Source: Cladorrhinum sp. PSN259 (Eukaryota; Ascomycota; Sordariomycetes; Sordariales; Podosporaceae). Taken from it: a DNA stretch of 64,000 bases. Location of the stretch: the NCBI GenBank assembly GCA_033725935.1, contig MU867067.1, positions 434,001 through 498,000 on the forward strand, written 5' to 3'. Position numbers and translations under genes: made by a program. This document shows, piece by piece, positions 23,437 to 34,746 of the stretch (position 1 is its first letter; each line of letters begins with the position of its first letter). The notes under the pieces were generated by a model. It was not told the origin of the DNA and did not search any database. It saw only the letters and a list, made by a program, of their open reading frames with translations.

Positions 23437-26353
23437 TCATCTCGCCGAATTAGACACCGACTCCAAGTAAGAAAGCAGGAAATTCCGCTCAGCTGGCGAG
23501 ATGGGTGTTTGACTGCCTCTCCTAGAGTTTGTAGCACTCGGCACACCGCTGCTACCGCCACCAGGAGGACCAGCGCCAGCAGTAGGACCAGCACCACCGA
23601 CATTATGCTCAACGCCATTACCGGCAACGCCACTGAGAGCCGCCACGCGAGCGGACCGCGGAGTATCGGGCCGAATTTGGTCATAACCCATCATCGGTTC
23701 CTTCATCTTGCCGCTGCCGCCAGTGGTGTTGGCAAGGACGGCAACCCCGGAAGTAGGTGAAGCCTGGGCCCTGCCAAACAGCGACAGTAGCTTCTGCTTT
23801 TGTTCAGGATTATTGTTGCTCGGCTGGCGTTGCTGAACCGGCATTGCTGGTTTTTGTGCCTGGAGTGTCGGACTGGTACCGTAGGGAGCGAGGTGGGAAG
23901 GCGGGTGCTGCTGAGACTGATTTGTGTTGTACGAAAGATTTGACGCGGCTTGAGCAGCACTGTAAAGCTGGGGGGATCGCTTAGGCTCTGGTTGTTGCTC
24001 CAATTGCTGCAAAAGGGAGCGTTCCCTAGGCGAAGGAATGCTGGGAGCCGCGTTTCTCGATGAGCCGGTAGGGCTTAGACGTTTCTGTAGACGCTGCATT
24101 TGCGAATCCATTGAATCTGGGTCTTGGAGACTATCGCCTTGCTTTGGTCGACTCAAGATTTTAACTGCCCGGTAAGGAAGGTTGACCTCGGGGTTCATGC
24201 GTAGAGGGGCACCGTTGGCCTCGGACGCCAAGGCAATAGCCTCGGCGGCCGTTTGGCTGGATGCCTCCGGCTGACTAGACCTGGTAATCTCGTTGCTCAG
24301 AGGGCTTCTCGTGCCTGGCTTCTTGAAGATGTCAAGCAGTGCAGACCGATGGGATTCTGTGCTCTGGCTTGGCTTCAAAATAGTCATGGGGTTGCTTCCC
24401 ATTGCCTGCGATGCAGGAGGAGCGCTTCGCTCGGCAGGCTGCTGGGTCACTGGCGCCATGTGATGAGGAAGGAACTGCGCTGCAGGGTTAGGCTGCCCAG
24501 AAGGCATGCCTGACCAAGAGCCACCAGACGGATACCTACTGTGTTGCTGGTGTTCTTGGGGATTCGGGCGGCCTTGAGGGGGCCCTTGGGGAGCTGCAAC
24601 TGGCGGAGTGTTCTCTTGAGTCCGGGCATCGGACTTGAATGCACTTAAGAGGGACATAGCATGTCCTGACAGCTGTGTAGGCGGCTTTGGCACTTGTTGC
24701 GGCGCCTGTTGCGAATACTGGAAAGCATTCTGCCCCTGAGGAGGCTGGAACGAATTCTGAATAGCCTGCTGGATGCTGATATTGTGATCTGGAAGATTGG
24801 GAGTCTGTAGAAGACTTCGCGCGAGAACAGCTTGGGCCTGAGGCGGCAAAGGCTGAGGGTGCAGAAGGACAGGCTCCTTTGAAGGAGGCTGGCGCATCTG
24901 GTTTGGATAAGATTGTGGTTGATGCTGATTCTGGTATGGATTCCGACCATAAGCTTGCTGTTGCTGCTGCATTTGGGCGGGAATTCGTTGCTGGTTGAAA
25001 TATCCCTGCGAGATATTCTGGTTCGAATGGGGATGGATTGAGAAGTTGGGTGGTGGTTGATTGGAGTGCGCAGGGAGCCGATTAGTCGGGTGATGATGAT
25101 CAGGGGTGTGCGGCTCGGGTGCTGTAGTGTATGTAAGGTCAAGGGGAGTGTGAGGGCCTGAAAAATTAGGATTGTACCCCGGCGGCGGCATCTGGGCCTG
25201 CATCTGGGGCTGCCGTGGCATCTGATGTGACGGCATCCCCCCTTCCGAGCTCTTCTGGAGCAGAGCCATCAGGGCGCCACCCTTGTCAGGGGTTGAAGAT
25301 GAAGATGGGTTCATCTGGTGACCGGCTGGTGCTGGCTGAACTTGGAGCAAACGCTGAAGCTCCAGGTCAGCGCCCTCAATTGTCTCGATAATATCGGAAG
25401 GACCCGGGACCGGCTCCGTCTGTTGCCCAATGTCATCCTCAGTGAGAGGTTCCTCAGCCGGTATCTGCGCCGCGAGGTTGGAATGAACAGCAATACCCCG
25501 AACAGTATCCTTCTTCTTCTGCTGCATAACCCACTTCTTCAGGGGCACCAGGAATGGAGCCACCATGTAGAACTTGTTTGCATTGGACGCTGCTGCTGCA
25601 TCGTCCTGCTGGTTTCCCTTCTTTCTGAACGCCGGAAGCTCTGAAAGCTTGTACCACTGAATCTTGCTAATTTCCTTCCTCGTCTTTGGGTGAAAAGGCG
25701 TATTCATTGGGACATTTCGAAACACGTAAAGCCGGATTTGCTGTTCCCTCATGGAGATCTGAATATATTTAACCTCGTCGTCCCTCGGTACCAGGCCTGC
25801 CTCCCGGATGTCGAACCCGGTCTCCTCGTAGACCTCTCGGATGGCGCAATCCAGGTCGTCCTCGTCCTTGTTGATCTTGCCACGGGGAAAACTCCAGTTG
25901 GCGCCCTTCTTCCACCCTTTCACCAGAACGGTTGAGTCCATGGCCTCATTAAGAAGAATGGCGCCCCTCACGGGGACTCGCGTCTTGTACTGGAGGAACT
26001 CTTCGAATGCGCGCATGTGGTTTTCGACCGAGAAGGATGCCAGGAGTGGGCAGTGTTGAAAGATACGGAGACAGAAGCTCCGGAGGGACATGGAAGGGAG
26101 GGTCGGGTCCAGTGGTCTGATAAAATCTTCGTAGAACCATTGTGCCTCTTCGACTTGAAAGCAGATACGGGCGACCGACGAAAGGTCTTCCTTGGGAAGG
26201 TTTATGATAAATCGGACACATAAATCGTCCAACCCTATATGATAACAAGCAAACAAAACAAACGGGTCAACCCAGGTTCCTGGTCAGGTATCAAATATTC
26301 AGGGGTCTGGGCGGCAACTTACAATCCTCAAGCTGCATCTTATTTTCTGCCAT
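23437..26353 (-). CDS. dcp2: mRNA-decapping enzyme DCP2 (Nudix)
   Basis: This is a predicted 942-residue catalytic subunit of the cytoplasmic decapping complex. It removes the m7G cap from mRNA in 5'-to-3' decay, with DCP1, in P-bodies. The exons are 26323-26353 (ten codons plus one base) and 23437-26234. The 88-bp intron (26235-26322) joins to give the conserved N-terminus MAENKMQLEDWLDDLCVRF. Residues about 10-95 are the DCP2 Box A regulatory domain, with the FYEDFIRP segment. The Nudix box occupies about 130-152 (GKINKDEDDL...REVYEETGF), with the metal-binding glutamates E144, E147 and E148. Box B follows to about residue 245. The remaining ~650 residues are Gln/Pro-rich and disordered. 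This is typical of fungal DCP2, where short motifs in the tail recruit partners such as EDC3. The gene is divergent from the DUF4112 gene. Confidence 0.95.
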
Positions 26354-27523
26354 TTTGACGTGATGATATGTAGCATATCCACTGTGCGAAGTAATTAGGT
26401 GTGGTCTGTTTTTTTTTGTAGGTAGGGTTGTCGTCGCGTTTTTGTGTTTGGGCGATCGGGAACTAGAACTGGGGACGAGGGGTCAAGGCTCCAACAAGGC
26501 TCAAGAGAGGAGGTCGTTGCAAGTTGCGCTTGAGTCTGTGCTCCCCACCAAAGAATGCGCTTCCGCTGCGCTATGCGAAATTGAGATTGCGCAGCCAATG
26601 TTGTAATGTGAAAAAAAATTGAGCAAATTCTGGTTAGACCCAAAGTGCGATGAAAATTTTGAAAAAAAAAAGCCGCAGATGCAAACGCAGGTCAAAAGCA
26701 AGTGCATAGGTCCAATGTGGTAGGGGCGGCCGTTATCCTGGCCTAAGTGTTATCACGACGTGTGCAGACAGCCTGACGTGGACGGCATTCATTTGTCTCC
26801 ACAGATTTCTCGATTGCGGTGTGTCGGGGTCTGGATGTGTGGCTGATGCTATCTCTGATCAAGCTTTCGCCACAGGCGGGACGAGAGATCAAATGGGACA
26901 TTGTGGCGGTGTAGTTTCCTCTTGGAGAACTAGCTGCCAAGGCCAGAGGCCACCGAGTAGTGCACTCAGTGGGCGCCACAGCGGCAGATGAACGCACAAT
27001 TGGGCGCGCACGACAGGGGTTTGAAGGTTGTTGCAGCAGGGAGGTCGCCCAGGGAAAAACGTCATCGGACTTTTTGGAACGCCCAGAAACAAGAGATTCC
27101 AGACACACAGAGGCAGATCATGTCTGTTTGATGCACGGGACTAGCCATAGCCATGAGACCAAGGACAAGACATATAGAGGCTGGTGGATGCCCTGCTCGT
27201 GTGGCCAGTCTTTCTCTTTTTCTTGTGTAAAAGAAACCCAGTCGACCGGGTCGCGCTTTGTTTTCCGGCGCCAAAGTGTTTCTAAGTCGGGCCTGACAAG
27301 CGCGAACCTGAAACTCACAAAGAGTCTCCCGTGGCCAATCCACACAATCGACAATCAAGAGGCCAATCAACACAGCCGCCAAAGAGGATCTCCAAAGAGC
27401 CCTTTATTGACAAAGTTGATATAACTTTGTGTATCCGAGCCATCTCCGAGTTTTCCATCTTCATTTTCTCAAAAAAAACAATACTTGTTTCTTGATCGAC
27501 GTTGATCTTCGCCAAGACTCATC
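26354..27523. other. shared divergent promoter region (DCP2 / DUF4112 gene)
   Basis: This 1.17-kb region separates the start codons of two divergently transcribed genes. No coding region is supported. No regulatory motif stands out. Confidence 0.65.
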
Positions 27524-28494
27524 ATGAATCCCGCCCTCAAAATCATTGAGAAGAAGGCTTTGAAAAAGCTGGGGAAGGATAAGACAAACACAAACTCAGA
27601 TGTATGAAGGCATGGAGCGAAATATGTTGAGTGTAAATGACTAACCAGAATATAACAGAATCCTTACCGCCACAAAGTACCGGTCTACAAGAATGGCAAG
27701 CTCGTAAAGTATAAGACAGAGGAGAGACCTATTCCCGTGGGGCTGTCCAAAAATGATGCCAAAATTCTCAGAAGCGTCAGGAAAAGGGCGTTCCGCTGGG
27801 ATATGGGCTTTCGTTGCTGCTGCACAAGCTTCCGGTTTGGGTGGTCGACTATCATCGGTTTAATTCCTGTGTAAGTCCGCCAACGGCCTATCAACGTGGT
27901 CGTACAGACAACTAATGCATGAATGTTAGCCTCGGTGATATTGCCGACTTGCTCATGGCTTTAGCTCTCATCAAGAAGGCGTCCAAGGTCGACGGAGGTC
28001 TGCCCAAGCGACTGTACAGTATGATGTTCGCCAACATCATGCTCGATTTTGCGATTGGTTTTGTACCGGTTCTTGGTGATTTTGCCGACATGTTCTACCG
28101 AGCCAACACTCGAAATGCCTGGCTGCTCGACGCGTATCTGGCCGAAAAGGCAAAGGCACTGCAAGCCGGGCAGGTTCAGGATCCAGAGACTGGTAGTATT
28201 GCTGAGATAACCGACGACCTTCGACCGGCGCCGGGCGACGAAGACCTCGAGACTGGAGTTGCATCGGCAGCTCCTGCGCAACAGCTACCACCTGTGACAC
28301 CGGCAATTGTGACGCAATCCGGATCTGGTCGATATGCACCTGGACCTGCATCCGCACCGCCAAGGCCCTCCGCACCGGCTGCTCCTGTGAGGAATTTGAC
28401 CCCTCCAAGAGCTCCCATCGGTGGCGGCCTGCCAGGTCGATCGATTACCCCAAAGCAAGACCCCAGAGACTATCGCGGCAGCGCTCGAAGGTAG
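27524..28494 (+). CDS. DUF4112 membrane protein
   Basis: This is a predicted 284-residue protein from three exons: 27524-27601, 27659-27870 and 27930-28494. The introns 27602-27658 and 27871-27929 have GTATGA/GTAAGT donors, and a CTAAC branch site is visible in the first. The middle part carries the two copies of the hydrophobic signature typical of DUF4112: GLIPVLGDIADLLMA (assembled across intron 2) and GFVPVLGDFADMFYRAN. It follows a basic segment (NPYRHKVPVYKNGKLVKYKTEER) common in fungal members. A Pro/Ala-rich disordered tail ends in SARR. The family is widespread in fungi and bacteria, with no established biochemical role. Membrane location is inferred from the hydrophobic stretches. 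Confidence 0.88.
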
Positions 28495-29697
28495 TGTTGA
28501 ATTGAAGTGACAGTTTTATGAGCAGTCTAGTGGAATTTCCTGTGTATCGATATGCTTCGACTTTAGGGTATCAGATTGGCTTTGTTGCATAGCGATAATA
28601 TCGAAGGGGGCAAACGATGGACGGCATTTTTTATTGGCGTTTGGATTCATTTAATACTCTGTATTCTCTTTTGTACTTTTACTGGCAGGATAGTTAGACA
28701 GCGATGGGAGTGAGGTGCTTTTCGAGAAAGCGGCAAGGACGCAAGACGTCAAGGATAGGGTTGAACAAGAATTTCAATTAATAATGATTCCACGAAAAGA
28801 CGCGTAGAATCACGGTTTGCTGGCTTGAGATTGTCAAGGATCCCCTCCAAGATAGATTCGGTGTGAACCCCCCACCGAAAGCCGAAAAGAGGTTCACTGC
28901 GCCAGCATCGGGGTTCGGGCATCCTCATTACGGATCAGCAGTCATTCCCCGATGCACAAAACTGTACTTGTACGGCAACGAATCCGTTGTGCAAATCCTT
29001 AGCTCCGGTGTTACACCCGGGTGTTATGATCAGCTCTGATTGACTGAGAGTTCCGTTGGAGGTCTCTAGAACTCAAAGAAACTTCAACGGGCTTCAGGCG
29101 GCAGATGGATCTCATGGATGATGGGTTGCTGTATCATCCCAAACTGCCAAGCTTCTGGTGTGTCATGGTGGGGTTTTCTGGAGAGCTTCCTTGCAAGCTT
29201 CCCAACCGCTGTGAAGGTGCAACAAAAAACGAATTGTCAACAACAAGGCCAAAGCTGGCACAGTGAGATTAGGTGGCACTTGGCTGATGAATCTGATAAG
29301 AGCGAGAACGCCGAATCCTCACATGAGTGGATCAGAAGTCTCAAGGAATTGTCAAATGAGAGGCTCGAGTTGGGTGTTGAGAGTGGTTCACGGCGTGGAA
29401 AAGCTGCCCAGGATCATGGATCCTCCCCTGCAAGTTTCTTGGGCTACGCCTCCTGGACACAGACGTGAAAGTCGCGTCAACGCGTATCCCTGGCGCGCAG
29501 ATTTAGTGGTAAAGTGGGACCATTGCAGTGGGACGGTGCAGCATTTAAAGGAATTCGCGACTCCCACCTTTTGCTTGAACATTTCTCTTTGTCTACATAG
29601 CTTTTCCCACTCACCAAACATTCGTCATCGATCTCTTTTTGACTTGACGACTTGAATTTCTTCTTGTTCAACACTCCTATCCACATTTCAGAACACA
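28495..29697. other. intergenic region / promoter of ribonucleotide reductase small subunit
   Basis: This 1.2-kb region lies between the DUF4112 gene and the RNR small-subunit gene on the same strand. It contains ACGCGT at 28800-28805 and 29480-29485. Around the second, TCGCGTCAACGCGTA looks like a composite MCB site, 212 bp upstream of the start codon. No coding region is supported. Confidence 0.7.
29480..29485. promoter_or_regulatory. MCB element (ACGCGT) in the RNR promoter
   Basis: This palindromic ACGCGT lies 212 bp upstream of the RNR start codon. A partial site (GTCGCGTCA) lies directly before it. MCB boxes bind MBF (Mbp1-Swi6 type) and drive G1/S expression of DNA-synthesis genes in ascomycete yeasts. 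Use by this organism is inferred. Confidence 0.6.
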
Positions 29698-31107
29698 ATG
29701 GCTGCCACGCCGTCCAAGCAGGTTAGTATCCTCACGAGCCCCGCAACGCGTCAAGCCATAACCATTCAACCACTTTACGCGTCTACCAGTGACCACAAGC
29801 TAACATACGCCACTGTGCAGGCCCTTTCCGCAATTGAGTCTCTTCAAATGGAGTCTCCCGTCAAGAAGCTCGATTTTTCAAGTGCGAATAAGGAGAACAA
29901 GCCTTTCGATTCCGACCTCGCCACCCTCGAGGCAGAGATTGACGCCAACTACGCTCAAAAGAACGACACCATGGTCGTGTCAAAGAAGGAAGAGACTAAG
30001 GCTGCTGCTGCTCCCGCTAAGGAAGAGGTCCTCGATGAGCCTCTCTTGACCGAGAACCCCCAGCGCTTCGTGCTTTTCCCCATCAAGTACCATGAGGTAT
30101 GTGGACGCGTCCCGACGCGTAAAGTGGAATATGAAAGCTAATGAATTCCCGCCACATAGATCTGGCAAATGTACAAGAAGGCCGAGGCTTCCTTCTGGAC
30201 AGCTGAGGAAATTGATCTCTCCAAGGATCTCCACGACTGGAACAACAAGCTCAACAGCGACGAGCAACACTTCATCTCTCACATTCTTGCCTTCTTCGCT
30301 GCTTCCGATGGCATTGTCAACGAGAACCTCGTTGAGCGCTTCAGCGGAGAGGTCCAGATCCCTGAGGCCCGCTGCTTCTATGGTTTCCAAATCATGATGG
30401 AGAACATTCACTCCGAGACCTACTCTCTTCTCATCGACACATACATCAAGGAGCCCGCCCAGCGTACCTATCTCTTCAATGCCATTGACACCATCCCATG
30501 CATCCGCAAGAAGGCCGACTGGGCTCTCAAGTGGATCTCTGACAAGGATGCCAGCTTTGCTCAGCGTCTCGTTGCCTTTGCCGCCGTTGAGGGTATCTTC
30601 TTCAGCGGTGCCTTCGCTTCCATCTTCTGGCTCAAGAAGCGTGGTCTCATGCCCGGCCTTACCTTCTCCAACGAGCTCATCTCCCGTGATGAGGGTCTCC
30701 ACACCGACTTCGCCTGCTTGCTCTTCTCTCACCTCAACCACCGCCCTAGCAAGCAGCTCGTCGAAGATATCATTGTCGATGCTGTCAGGATCGAGCAAGA
30801 GTTCCTCACCGAGGCCCTCCCATGCCACCTCCTCGGCATGAACTCCAACCTGATGAAGCAGTATATTGAGTTCGTTGCTGATCGTCTCCTCGTCGCTCTC
30901 GGCAACGAGAAGGTCTACCGCTCAACCAACCCCTTCGACTTCATGGAGAACATTTCTCTCGGTGGCAAGACCAACTTCTTCGAGAAGCGTGTTGGTGAGT
31001 ACCAGAAGGCCGGTGTCATGGCCAGCACTCACAAGAAGGCCGTTGATGACTCTGAGGAGAACAAGAACGAGAACGGCGGTGACTTTGCTTTCGATGAGGA
31101 CTTCTAA
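29698..31107 (+). CDS. rnr2: ribonucleoside-diphosphate reductase small subunit
   Basis: This is a predicted 415-residue class Ia R2 subunit. It houses the di-iron/tyrosyl radical cofactor and, with the large subunit, makes dNTPs. The exons are 29698-29721 (eight codons), 29821-30096 and 30160-31107, with introns of 99 and 63 bp. By alignment with mouse R2 from memory, the iron ligands are D150, E181, H184, E244, E278 and H281, and the radical tyrosine is Y188 in ENIHSETYSLL. The C-terminus FAFDEDF matches the peptide that docks on the large subunit. The N-terminal extension contains SPVKKL (S20, CDK-type) and a KEN motif at 32-34. ACGCGT boxes upstream and in both introns suggest cell-cycle control. 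Length and motifs are complete. Confidence 0.97.
29746..29782. promoter_or_regulatory. two ACGCGT (MCB) sites in RNR intron 1
   Basis: ACGCGT occurs at 29746-29751 and again at 29777-29782, both inside the first intron (29722-29820). They may act as downstream MBF sites. Function is inferred from the motif only. Confidence 0.45.
30105..30120. promoter_or_regulatory. paired ACGCGT (MCB) sites in RNR intron 2
   Basis: Two ACGCGT palindromes at 30105-30110 and 30115-30120 are separated by four bases. They lie just inside the donor of intron 2 (30097-30159). A tandem pair at ten-base spacing would place both on the same face of the helix. Function is inferred. Confidence 0.45.
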
Positions 31108-32275
31108 ATCATGAAGTTGTCGATTGATGAAGTCGCTTTCACTGTCTCTGTTATCTTCTTGCTTTTCACGTCTTGTTACGAACTCTAATACCCCTCATGT
31201 ACATTTTTTTTCTTCTTGTCATCATTGCTTTTTCCTTTTTTTCTTTTTCACTTTCATGTCAACTTCAGGTATAGACCGGAAGGATATATGGTGGTAGAGA
31301 GGATGGAGTTTTTTTAAACAACATTTCTCCCTTTGTGAGAGGTGTTGGATAATGAGCTTACATTTGCTGCCTGTATAAGTTACAACATAACAAACAACAC
31401 AACAACAACAACTGCGTGGGTGGATGGGTTTTTGTATTAAACAAACTTGGGAGTTTGGGAGTAAAATTTTTTTTTACACACACAAATGGGAAATTAAGCG
31501 CGCGCTGTACTTTTTGTCACTCTGACATATGGGAACGAGGGCAAATGGGATCTCTTTAAACAAAGCTGGTGGAAGGGGAAAATATATCTTTTGTTAAACA
31601 TTTATGAGTATGGTTCTCATAATTAGAGCAAATGGACATCTGTGAAAGTTTGATTGTTTTTGAAGCGTTTGAAGCTGTAGATTTTGTGCAGGGGCATATC
31701 ATCTCACATCAGACAACCATCTCCGCTCAAATAAAAGCTTGAATCAGAATATTACTCCTACCACTCGGTGCTTAGAAGCGCTTGTTGCTTAGAACTCCCA
31801 GGGTTTCGTTGGAAATTTATGCCAAATGCTTCTAATAATGTATAGCAAATGCTTTTAATGCTGCATACACCCATCCAGGCTGACTGAAACAGGAAGAGAG
31901 GCCAGATGCCACCCAGTCAGTCCTTTCGCCTCGAGATGATAAGCGCCGGTTTACAAAAATATACCGACCAGCCTCAAAATCAGACTTCTCTCCAGTAAAA
32001 AAAAACGTGGTTTTGTATTTCAGTTTCATCATTTCTTCGCCTGCCTCTTCTTCCCAAGACCTCTTGAGGCAGTATATCTCTCTCTCACTTCTTGTCTTCT
32101 CTGACAAGGAATCTCCGAGGCTTCACCCTACTCCCATTTCCTTGTCTTCCCTTTACTCTATTTCCCCTCGATAGATGATGAGCTCTTTTACTTTATTTTT
32201 ATTTTCTCTTCTCATAATTCCCCCCTTCAACACGGGCCTTGTATAAATGATCGCCTTTCCAACCCCTAAAGTAAA
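31108..32275. other. intergenic region, convergent 3' flanks
   Basis: This lies between the ends of the RNR and SRP9 genes. It is T-rich 3' flank sequence with several polyadenylation-like AATAAA/TATAAA-type stretches. No coding region or repeat family is recognised. Confidence 0.65.
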
Positions 32276-32905
32276 TCACCTCTTCCCCTTCTTCTTCTTC
32301 TTCTGACCACCCTTCCCTCCATCTCCTCCGGCCCCGGCCCCGGCAGCCCCAGCCCCAGCCCCTCCAGCACCAGCACCACCCTGCTGCTGTCCACCCGTCT
32401 CAGCGGCCGCCTCAGCATCAACCATCTCGACATCTTCCTGCTTCTTTTCCAAAGTAGGAGGCAAGGCAGCCATTCCCCTCCCCAGCGTGCCCAGCATTTG
32501 GACTAATCTACTGACCTCGGCCGCTTTTGAGGTCTTGTACTTTAGCGTCACGCCGCTCGCCGGGTCGTAAGTTTTTAATACCAGATGGCCCCTCGGTGGC
32601 TTTACAACAGAATCCTTTGCATCATCTTTCGCTGCTGCTGCTGCTGCATCCGGGAGGGTTCCTTCGGCGGACTCTTCTGATTTGTTGGCCTTGGCGGCCT
32701 TTGGTACTCGGCGAGCAGGTTTGATGTGATAGCGGGTTGTGATGCGCGTCTATTATATACACCCGCAGCAAACTTGTATTAGCAATGAAAAAGGAAAAAA
32801 AAATAGAGATTGGTTGAACCCAAAAAAACATACAGTAGCAGGACGCGCTTGAAGCAAGAGGGTGGACTGGTGAAGCCAGTCTTCTGATTTTTCGTAGTAT
32901 GGCAT
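32276..32905 (-). CDS. srp9: signal recognition particle subunit SRP9 (SRP21-like)
   Basis: This is a predicted 181-residue protein from exons 32834-32905 and 32276-32749, with an 84-bp intron (32750-32833) and a GTATGT donor. It begins MPYYEKSEDWLHQSTLLLQARPATTRITTRYHIKP, the SRP9/SRP21 N-terminal helix and first strand. The domain resumes at GHLVLKTYDPASGVTLKYKTSKAAEVSRLVQMLGTLGR. The protein should act in the Alu domain of the signal recognition particle with SRP14, in the cytosol. Between the two halves is a ~40-residue Ala/Lys/Glu-rich insertion. The C-terminus is a Gly/Ala-rich linker ending in a poly-lysine GQKKKKKGKR tail. Mammalian SRP9 is only about 86 residues; fungal relatives are longer. 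Confidence 0.85.
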
Positions 32906-33494
32906 TTTTTTGGGCGATTTTAGATACGCAGGACTTTCGTTGTGATCCGAATAAAAACTGTGAGGTAGTTGTTACTATGAGGCCGCAAGAAATTAAATAA
33001 ATAAAAAACAAATAAAAAGGGACCCAATTGCGCAGGGCGGTGGTTGACCGTTTAATGATGGTTTGGAGGTTTGGTGTCATCAGCTACAGTTGAGAGTTTT
33101 GGTGGGGCTCATTCAATGGGGGGGTGAACCGAAAATGCGGGGCGGGTGGACAAGCTTGAGCTTGCTTGACTGTGCTTGTTGGCCCACACCACTCACCAAA
33201 CAGTAACCCCCGATCATCAAGAAGCTACAAATCACAATAACTCAACATCTTTATTTATTACTATAATAGCCAAGTAAGTAGTCGAGAGCTATCATACTAT
33301 TTCGTTCTTTGCCAAATTCCCAAACTAATACAAAAGATTACCTAAAACGCCGTCTCCATTTTTCCGTTGACCCTGGACGCCGTTAAATGCTCGAAATGCT
33401 AGTAGGGTATCTCAGCCAATTTTAAGACTCAACATAGAAATCCTTACAGAAACTTCCCACCGAGCTCTGTTTCGGATTCCTGATCTTCAGGCTC
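32906..33494. other. intergenic region between SRP9 start and SWD2 end
   Basis: Both flanking genes are on the minus strand, so this holds the SWD2 3' flank and the SRP9 promoter. No coding region or distinct motif is seen. Confidence 0.6.
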
Positions 33495-34746
33495 CTAAGC
33501 GTGAGGATCAGGAAGCCAAAACAGAAGCTCCTGATCACCGGTGGCCAGCATGTTGTACCTTGGATTGTACTGAACAACAGCTGCCTCTCGCTTCTCCTCC
33601 AGGATATGCGCTGGATCCAGAACCTTGTTACTGTTCGGGGTCGCCAACGTATCCCAGACAGCAATATCCGACTTCCCTCCGCTCAAAACATAACGGCCAT
33701 CAGGAGAGAAACAGCACTCTCCGCTACCCTCAATGTTGCCATTATCATTTTCATCGGGGGCTCGTCGTCTCGTGCTGCCACTTGGCTTTCTCAAGAACGC
33801 CTTTAGGGTGCCATCGAAAGAATCCAACAGGAAATGTCCGTTGCCTCTTGAGCCAAGCAGAATATGTTTGCCATCGTTGGAGAACTGGAGCTTCGTCCAC
33901 CCCCTAAAGGCCGCCTCCGCCTCTGCTGGACCGCGCGCCTTGAGCACGTCAAAATTGGCGAAGGGGCCCTTGTGGTAGTTCTTGTAGTCGTAAAGTAGAA
34001 TAGTTCCGCTGGGAGGGGAAGCGATCGCGAAGATGACTCCTGAGGGGTCCCAAGCAGATAGTGTTGGTGAGTTTAGAAACAACTTTCCAGTGAACTGCTT
34101 GGTATCGATATTCCAAAGACACACGGTATTGTCGGCGCTGCAGGATATGAAGTTGTCGGTACCAGGGTGCATTGAGAGGTCGGTTACGGAGCCCTCATGA
34201 CCCTCGAAATATCGGAGGAAAGTGTTGTCGTGGGCGGAGAGGTATCGGATGGCATCTATGGGTGAAGTTAGAGTCCAGAACACCTGCGCCATCCCAGGGA
34301 GAGGGTCTCATACGGTTCTCCTTGGTACTGGCGTAGATAATAGTCGACGCGGTGTGGGTGAATTTTGCCAACTTTACTCCGTACTTCTTGCTGAAGAGAG
34401 TCTTGTCGTGGCGGCCCTCCTTAACATTATAAAGTTGAATCGTCTCATCACTCTCTGAGGTCATGCAGAGGTCACCAAGGTTGTCAAATTCGATTGAGAG
34501 TATGTGAGGTTGTGGTCGTCCTTCCTTAACATCGTCGCGATTGAATAGCTGAACTGAGTGTCAGAAAGCAAACCTTTCTCCAACATCATGTCTAACTTTG
34601 CCTACCTTTGTTGGTCGAAAGGTAGAAATAACTTCGCTAACCGTCGACACCATCGGCGTTGTTGAACTAGAAATTCGCGTGATGTTGAGGGTAGGAGCTA
34701 TCGTAGTTGACGGCACATCGTCAAGGTCCATTGGTGTCGAAGCCAT
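33495..34746 (-). CDS. swd2: WD40 protein SWD2/WDR82 (COMPASS / CPF subunit)
   Basis: This is a predicted 378-residue WD40 propeller from exons 34606-34746, 34314-34548 and 33495-34255, with introns of 57 bp each. SWD2/WDR82 proteins belong to the COMPASS histone H3K4 methyltransferase and to the cleavage/polyadenylation phosphatase module. The blades are visible as repeated [GS]D..I.LY/W and WD-like endings: DETIQLYNVKEG, CLWNIDTKQ, LLYDYKNY, IAVWDTLA and LLFWLPDP. The segment HDNTFLRYFEGHEGSVTDLSMHPGTDNFISCSADNTVCLW is the most diagnostic of the family, read in overlapping pieces. The N-terminal ~35 residues are Ser/Thr-rich and unstructured. The gene is divergent from the mitochondrial carrier gene. 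Confidence 0.88.

Noticed and set aside
29980..30828. 282-codon minus-strand frame
   Set aside because: It lies entirely antisense to the RNR small-subunit exons, whose iron ligands and radical tyrosine are intact; the antisense composition is a codon-bias artefact.
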